This document shows, piece by piece, positions 4,312 through 5,658 of a DNA stretch of 5,658 nucleotides (positions are counted from its first letter, which is position 1; every line of letters starts with the position of its first letter). The DNA comes from JBMNTU01 sp050945895 (GTDB taxonomy: Bacteria; Bacillota; Clostridia; Christensenellales; Christensenellaceae): assembly GCA_050945895.1 (NCBI GenBank), contig JBMNTU010000115.1:1-5658 (forward strand). Direction: 5' to 3'. The notes beneath the pieces were generated by a model. The model was not told the DNA's origin. It searched no databases and was given only the letters and a program-made list of their open reading frames with translations. The translations under genes and the position numbers were made by a program.

Positions 4312-5370
4312 ATGGATAAAATGAAGGCGGTAGTATTACACGGGCCGGGCGAATATGGGGTAGAGCTGGTGGATATTCCAAAGCCGGGTATGGGCGAGGT
4401 GCTTTGCCGCATCCGCGCAAACGCAATCTGCGGTTCCGACCCAAACCTGTTTGCCGGCCGAAGCAGGAATGTAGGCTGGCCGCCTGCATATCCGTTTATT
4501 CCCGGGCACGAATGGGCGGGCGAGGTCGTTGCGCTGGGCGAAGGTGCGTCCGGCGTTTTTAAGGTCGGCGACCGTGTGGCGGGCGAAGCCCATTGCGGCT
4601 GCGGCATTTGCGGCAACTGCAAAAAAGGGCTGTATACGCTGTGCGAAAATTACGGAAAGCCGGAAACAGGGCACAGACATTACGGCTTTTTGAACCAGGG
4701 CGCTTATGCGGAGTACGGCGCGTTTAAGGAGCGCACACTCACGCATATTCCGGACGGCGTATCGTTTGACGAGGCGACCATTTGCGACTCGGGCGGCGCA
4801 GCCTTAAACGGTATGCGCCTTGCAGGAACCACAAACAACGGCTATACGGCGGTGTACGGGCCCGGCCCCATTGGCAATATCTGTATGCAGATTGCAAAGG
4901 CCAAAGGCGCAAAGACGATTATGATCGGCAGGCGGGAGCGCCTGGATGAAGCGGGGACCTGCGGCGCAGACCACTGTGTCAATTACGAACAGGAAGACCC
5001 CATAGAGGCGGTCATGCGCATAACAGGCGGCAAGGGCGCGCACGAGGTCATCGAATGCGCAGGGACGGACAGGGCGCTGTACCAGTCTGTGCTGTGCGCG
5101 CGAAAAGCAGGGAAGGTCGCCATTGTCGCCATGCACAATACCGGCGATATCGAAATCCCCGTGCGCAACCTTGTCATGAACCAGATTGGCCTTTTGGGCT
5201 CGCGCGCCAACCCGGATTGCTCGGAAGAGGTGCTGGGCATGGTTGCGGAAGGAACGCTGGACGCCAAAAAGCTGATTACGCATACATTTCCGATAGAGGA
5301 AATAAAAGAGGCAATCGTCGTATTCGAAGGGCGGCTGGAAGGCGCAATGAAGGTGGTTATCCACCCGTGA
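4312..5370 (+). CDS. Zinc-dependent medium-chain alcohol/polyol dehydrogenase (MDR superfamily)
   Basis: A 352-aa cytosolic dehydrogenase of the threonine/sorbitol dehydrogenase-like branch, oxidising an alcohol or polyol (or reducing the matching carbonyl). Catalytic zinc ligands are visible as C40 (CGSD), H66-E67 (GHE) and probably E134 (GAYAEY). Structural zinc ligands are C97, C100, C103 and C111 with the classical C-x2-C-x2-C-x7-C spacing. The Rossmann glycine motif is GPGPIG (183-188). At the end of the second strand it has G206-R207-R208 instead of the Asp typical of NAD-specific enzymes. This resembles the G-S-R that binds the 2'-phosphate in clostridial NADP-dependent alcohol dehydrogenase, so NADP(H) use is inferred. 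ATG 4312 has GGAGG (4300-4304) 7 nt upstream. The gene appears to stand alone, divergent from the MATE operon, with its own promoter and terminator. Substrate unknown: threonine, sorbitol, galactitol-phosphate or butanediol dehydrogenase relatives are all possible. Confidence 0.9.
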   Translation: MDKMKAVVLHGPGEYGVELVDIPKPGMGEVLCRIRANAICGSDPNLFAGRSRNVGWPPAYPFIPGHEWAGEVVALGEGASGVFKVGDRVAGEAHCGCGICGNCKKGLYTLCENYGKPETGHRHYGFLNQGAYAEYGAFKERTLTHIPDGVSFDEATICDSGGAALNGMRLAGTTNNGYTAVYGPGPIGNICMQIAKAKGAKTIMIGRRERLDEAGTCGADHCVNYEQEDPIEAVMRITGGKGAHEVIECAGTDRALYQSVLCARKAGKVAIVAMHNTGDIEIPVRNLVMNQIGLLGSRANPDCSEEVLGMVAEGTLDAKKLITHTFPIEEIKEAIVVFEGRLEGAMKVVIHP

Positions 5371-5412
5371 AAACATGGCGCAATGCCGCAAAACAATAGT
5401 CCACATAACAGC

Positions 5413-5453
5413 AAGCCGCCAGGTGACAGGCCAATCACAAGGCGGCTTTTTTA
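5413..5453 (+). terminator. Intrinsic terminator after the dehydrogenase gene
   Basis: An 8-bp GC-rich stem (AAGCCGCC at 5413-5420 with GGCGGCTT at 5441-5448) has a 20-nt loop and is followed by a T-run (TTTTTTATT across 5447-5455). It lies 42 nt after the dehydrogenase stop codon. Confidence 0.85.
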
Positions 5454-5514
5454 TTGAGTTGCTTTTGCCAAAGGAATAGAGACAGCAAAAAAACGCAAGT
5501 GAAAATGGCTTGAA

Positions 5515-5528
5515 AAACACCGGTGTTT
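5515..5528. promoter_or_regulatory. 14-bp perfect palindrome, possible repressor operator
   Basis: AAACACCGGTGTTT is an uninterrupted palindrome with a central CG step. Even-length palindromes centred on CG are typical operators of LacI/GalR-family regulators (for example CcpA and PurR sites). It lies upstream of the promoter at 5603-5611. Operator function is inferred from symmetry only. Confidence 0.45.
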
Positions 5529-5564
5529 GATTGATTACTTAGTGTAAAATAATCATTGGCAAAA

Positions 5565-5589
5565 GGGAGGCGTCCAGAAGGCGCCTCCC
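5565..5589. terminator. GC-rich hairpin; minus-strand terminator-like
   Basis: GGGAGGCG (5565-5572) pairs perfectly with CGCCTCCC (5582-5589) around a 9-nt loop. Four A precede it on the plus strand, so reading leftward on the minus strand the stem is followed by TTTT, a weak terminator form. There is no U-tract on the plus side. No minus-strand gene is visible to its right within the window, so it may instead be a leader hairpin or insulator. Confidence 0.55.
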
Positions 5590-5602
5590 ACAGATACACA
5601 CT

Positions 5603-5611
5603 TGATATAAT
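5603..5611 (+). promoter_or_regulatory. Extended -10 promoter for a gene beyond the right edge
   Basis: TGATATAAT is a perfect extended -10 (TGn plus TATAAT at 5606-5611). No -35 match is seen 17 bp upstream, where the hairpin arm lies. Transcription would begin near 5618, leading into AAGGAG at 5633-5638. Confidence 0.65.
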
Positions 5612-5651
5612 GATTTTGGAAAAGAATCAATCAAGGAGTGTATGCAGTAAT

Positions 5652-5658
5652 ATGGTAA
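5652..5658 (+). CDS. Possible start of a gene running off the right edge
   Basis: ATG at 5652 follows the extended -10 promoter and an AAGGAG site (5633-5638), with a long 13-nt spacing. Only two codons are inside the window, so nothing can be said of the product. A nearer ATG at 5642 is followed at once by CAG TAA and could only encode a two-residue peptide. Confidence 0.3.

Larger units (their letters stand above)
5454..5651. other. Non-coding, inverted-repeat-rich intergenic region
   Basis: About 200 nt with no credible reading frame on either strand. It holds a 10-bp inverted repeat (CTTTTGCCAA at 5462-5471, TTGGCAAAAG at 5556-5565), a 14-bp perfect palindrome (5515-5528), a second 10-bp inverted repeat (TTGATTGATT at 5527-5536, AATCAATCAA at 5625-5634), a GC-rich hairpin (5565-5589) and an extended -10 promoter (5603-5611). 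It looks like a densely regulated upstream region for a gene beyond the right edge. Confidence 0.6.

Noticed and set aside
4277..4324. 15-codon upstream ORF (ATG plus AAA AAA AAA) overlapping the dehydrogenase start
   Set aside because: Its ATG overlaps the -10 element, so it would not be in the main transcript, and it has no ribosome site.
4163..4489. 109-residue N-terminal extension of the MATE frame
   Set aside because: It would run back through the predicted promoter and into the divergent dehydrogenase gene, its translation is Arg/Pro-rich and unlike MATE proteins, and GTG 4162 has a good ribosome site.
4804..5520. 238-codon minus-strand frame opposite the dehydrogenase
   Set aside because: Antisense shadow of a gene with clear zinc and Rossmann motifs; it also reads through the terminator at 5413-5453.
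5462..5565. 104-bp MITE-like element bounded by 10-bp inverted repeats
   Set aside because: The flanks (GTTG on the left, GGAG on the right) show no target-site duplication, and the repeats are short. Kept only as repeat structure in the intergenic region.

Overview
The window looks like a piece of chromosome from a Firmicute of the class Clostridia, by eye slightly above 50% GC. This rests on strong AGGAGG-type ribosome sites, GTG/TTG starts, a DUF1848 protein, a MepA-like MATE transporter and a small Lys-rich protein of a kind I associate with Clostridia. I cannot name the genus; a Christensenellales-like or Oscillospirales-like gut anaerobe would fit. I see no insertion sequence, CRISPR array, tRNA or rRNA.

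Layout. Positions 1-58 hold a perfect 16-bp hairpin and a short AT-rich stretch. A tightly packed plus-strand operon follows (59-1947): a glycerophosphodiester phosphodiesterase, a small DUF4190-like membrane protein, a CoA-pyrophosphatase-type Nudix hydrolase, and a 63-residue very basic protein. It meets a minus-strand operon (4162-1928), a MATE efflux pump followed by a DUF1848 Fe-S-type protein. The two operons converge with a 20-nt coding overlap and a shared bidirectional terminator at 1888-1936. A divergent promoter region (4163-4311) separates the MATE gene from a plus-strand zinc-dependent, probably NADP(H)-linked, medium-chain dehydrogenase (4312-5370), which has its own terminator. 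The last ~200 bases are non-coding, rich in inverted repeats, and end in a strong extended -10 promoter and a Shine-Dalgarno sequence that probably serve a gene just off the right edge.

Functionally these are mostly housekeeping and accessory metabolic genes: phospholipid headgroup turnover, nucleotide/CoA clean-up, drug or metabolite export, and an alcohol or polyol dehydrogenase. The item most worth a second look is the small basic gene at 1756-1947. A strong intrinsic terminator lies inside its reading frame, upstream of its stop codon, so a terminated transcript would be a non-stop mRNA. That arrangement, with a Lys/Arg-rich tail reading KTKKQNIYNRKK, recalls the tmRNA-controlled backup ribosome-rescue factors ArfA (E. 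coli) and BrfA (B. subtilis). This is a hypothesis from architecture and a short motif resemblance, not a demonstrated homology.
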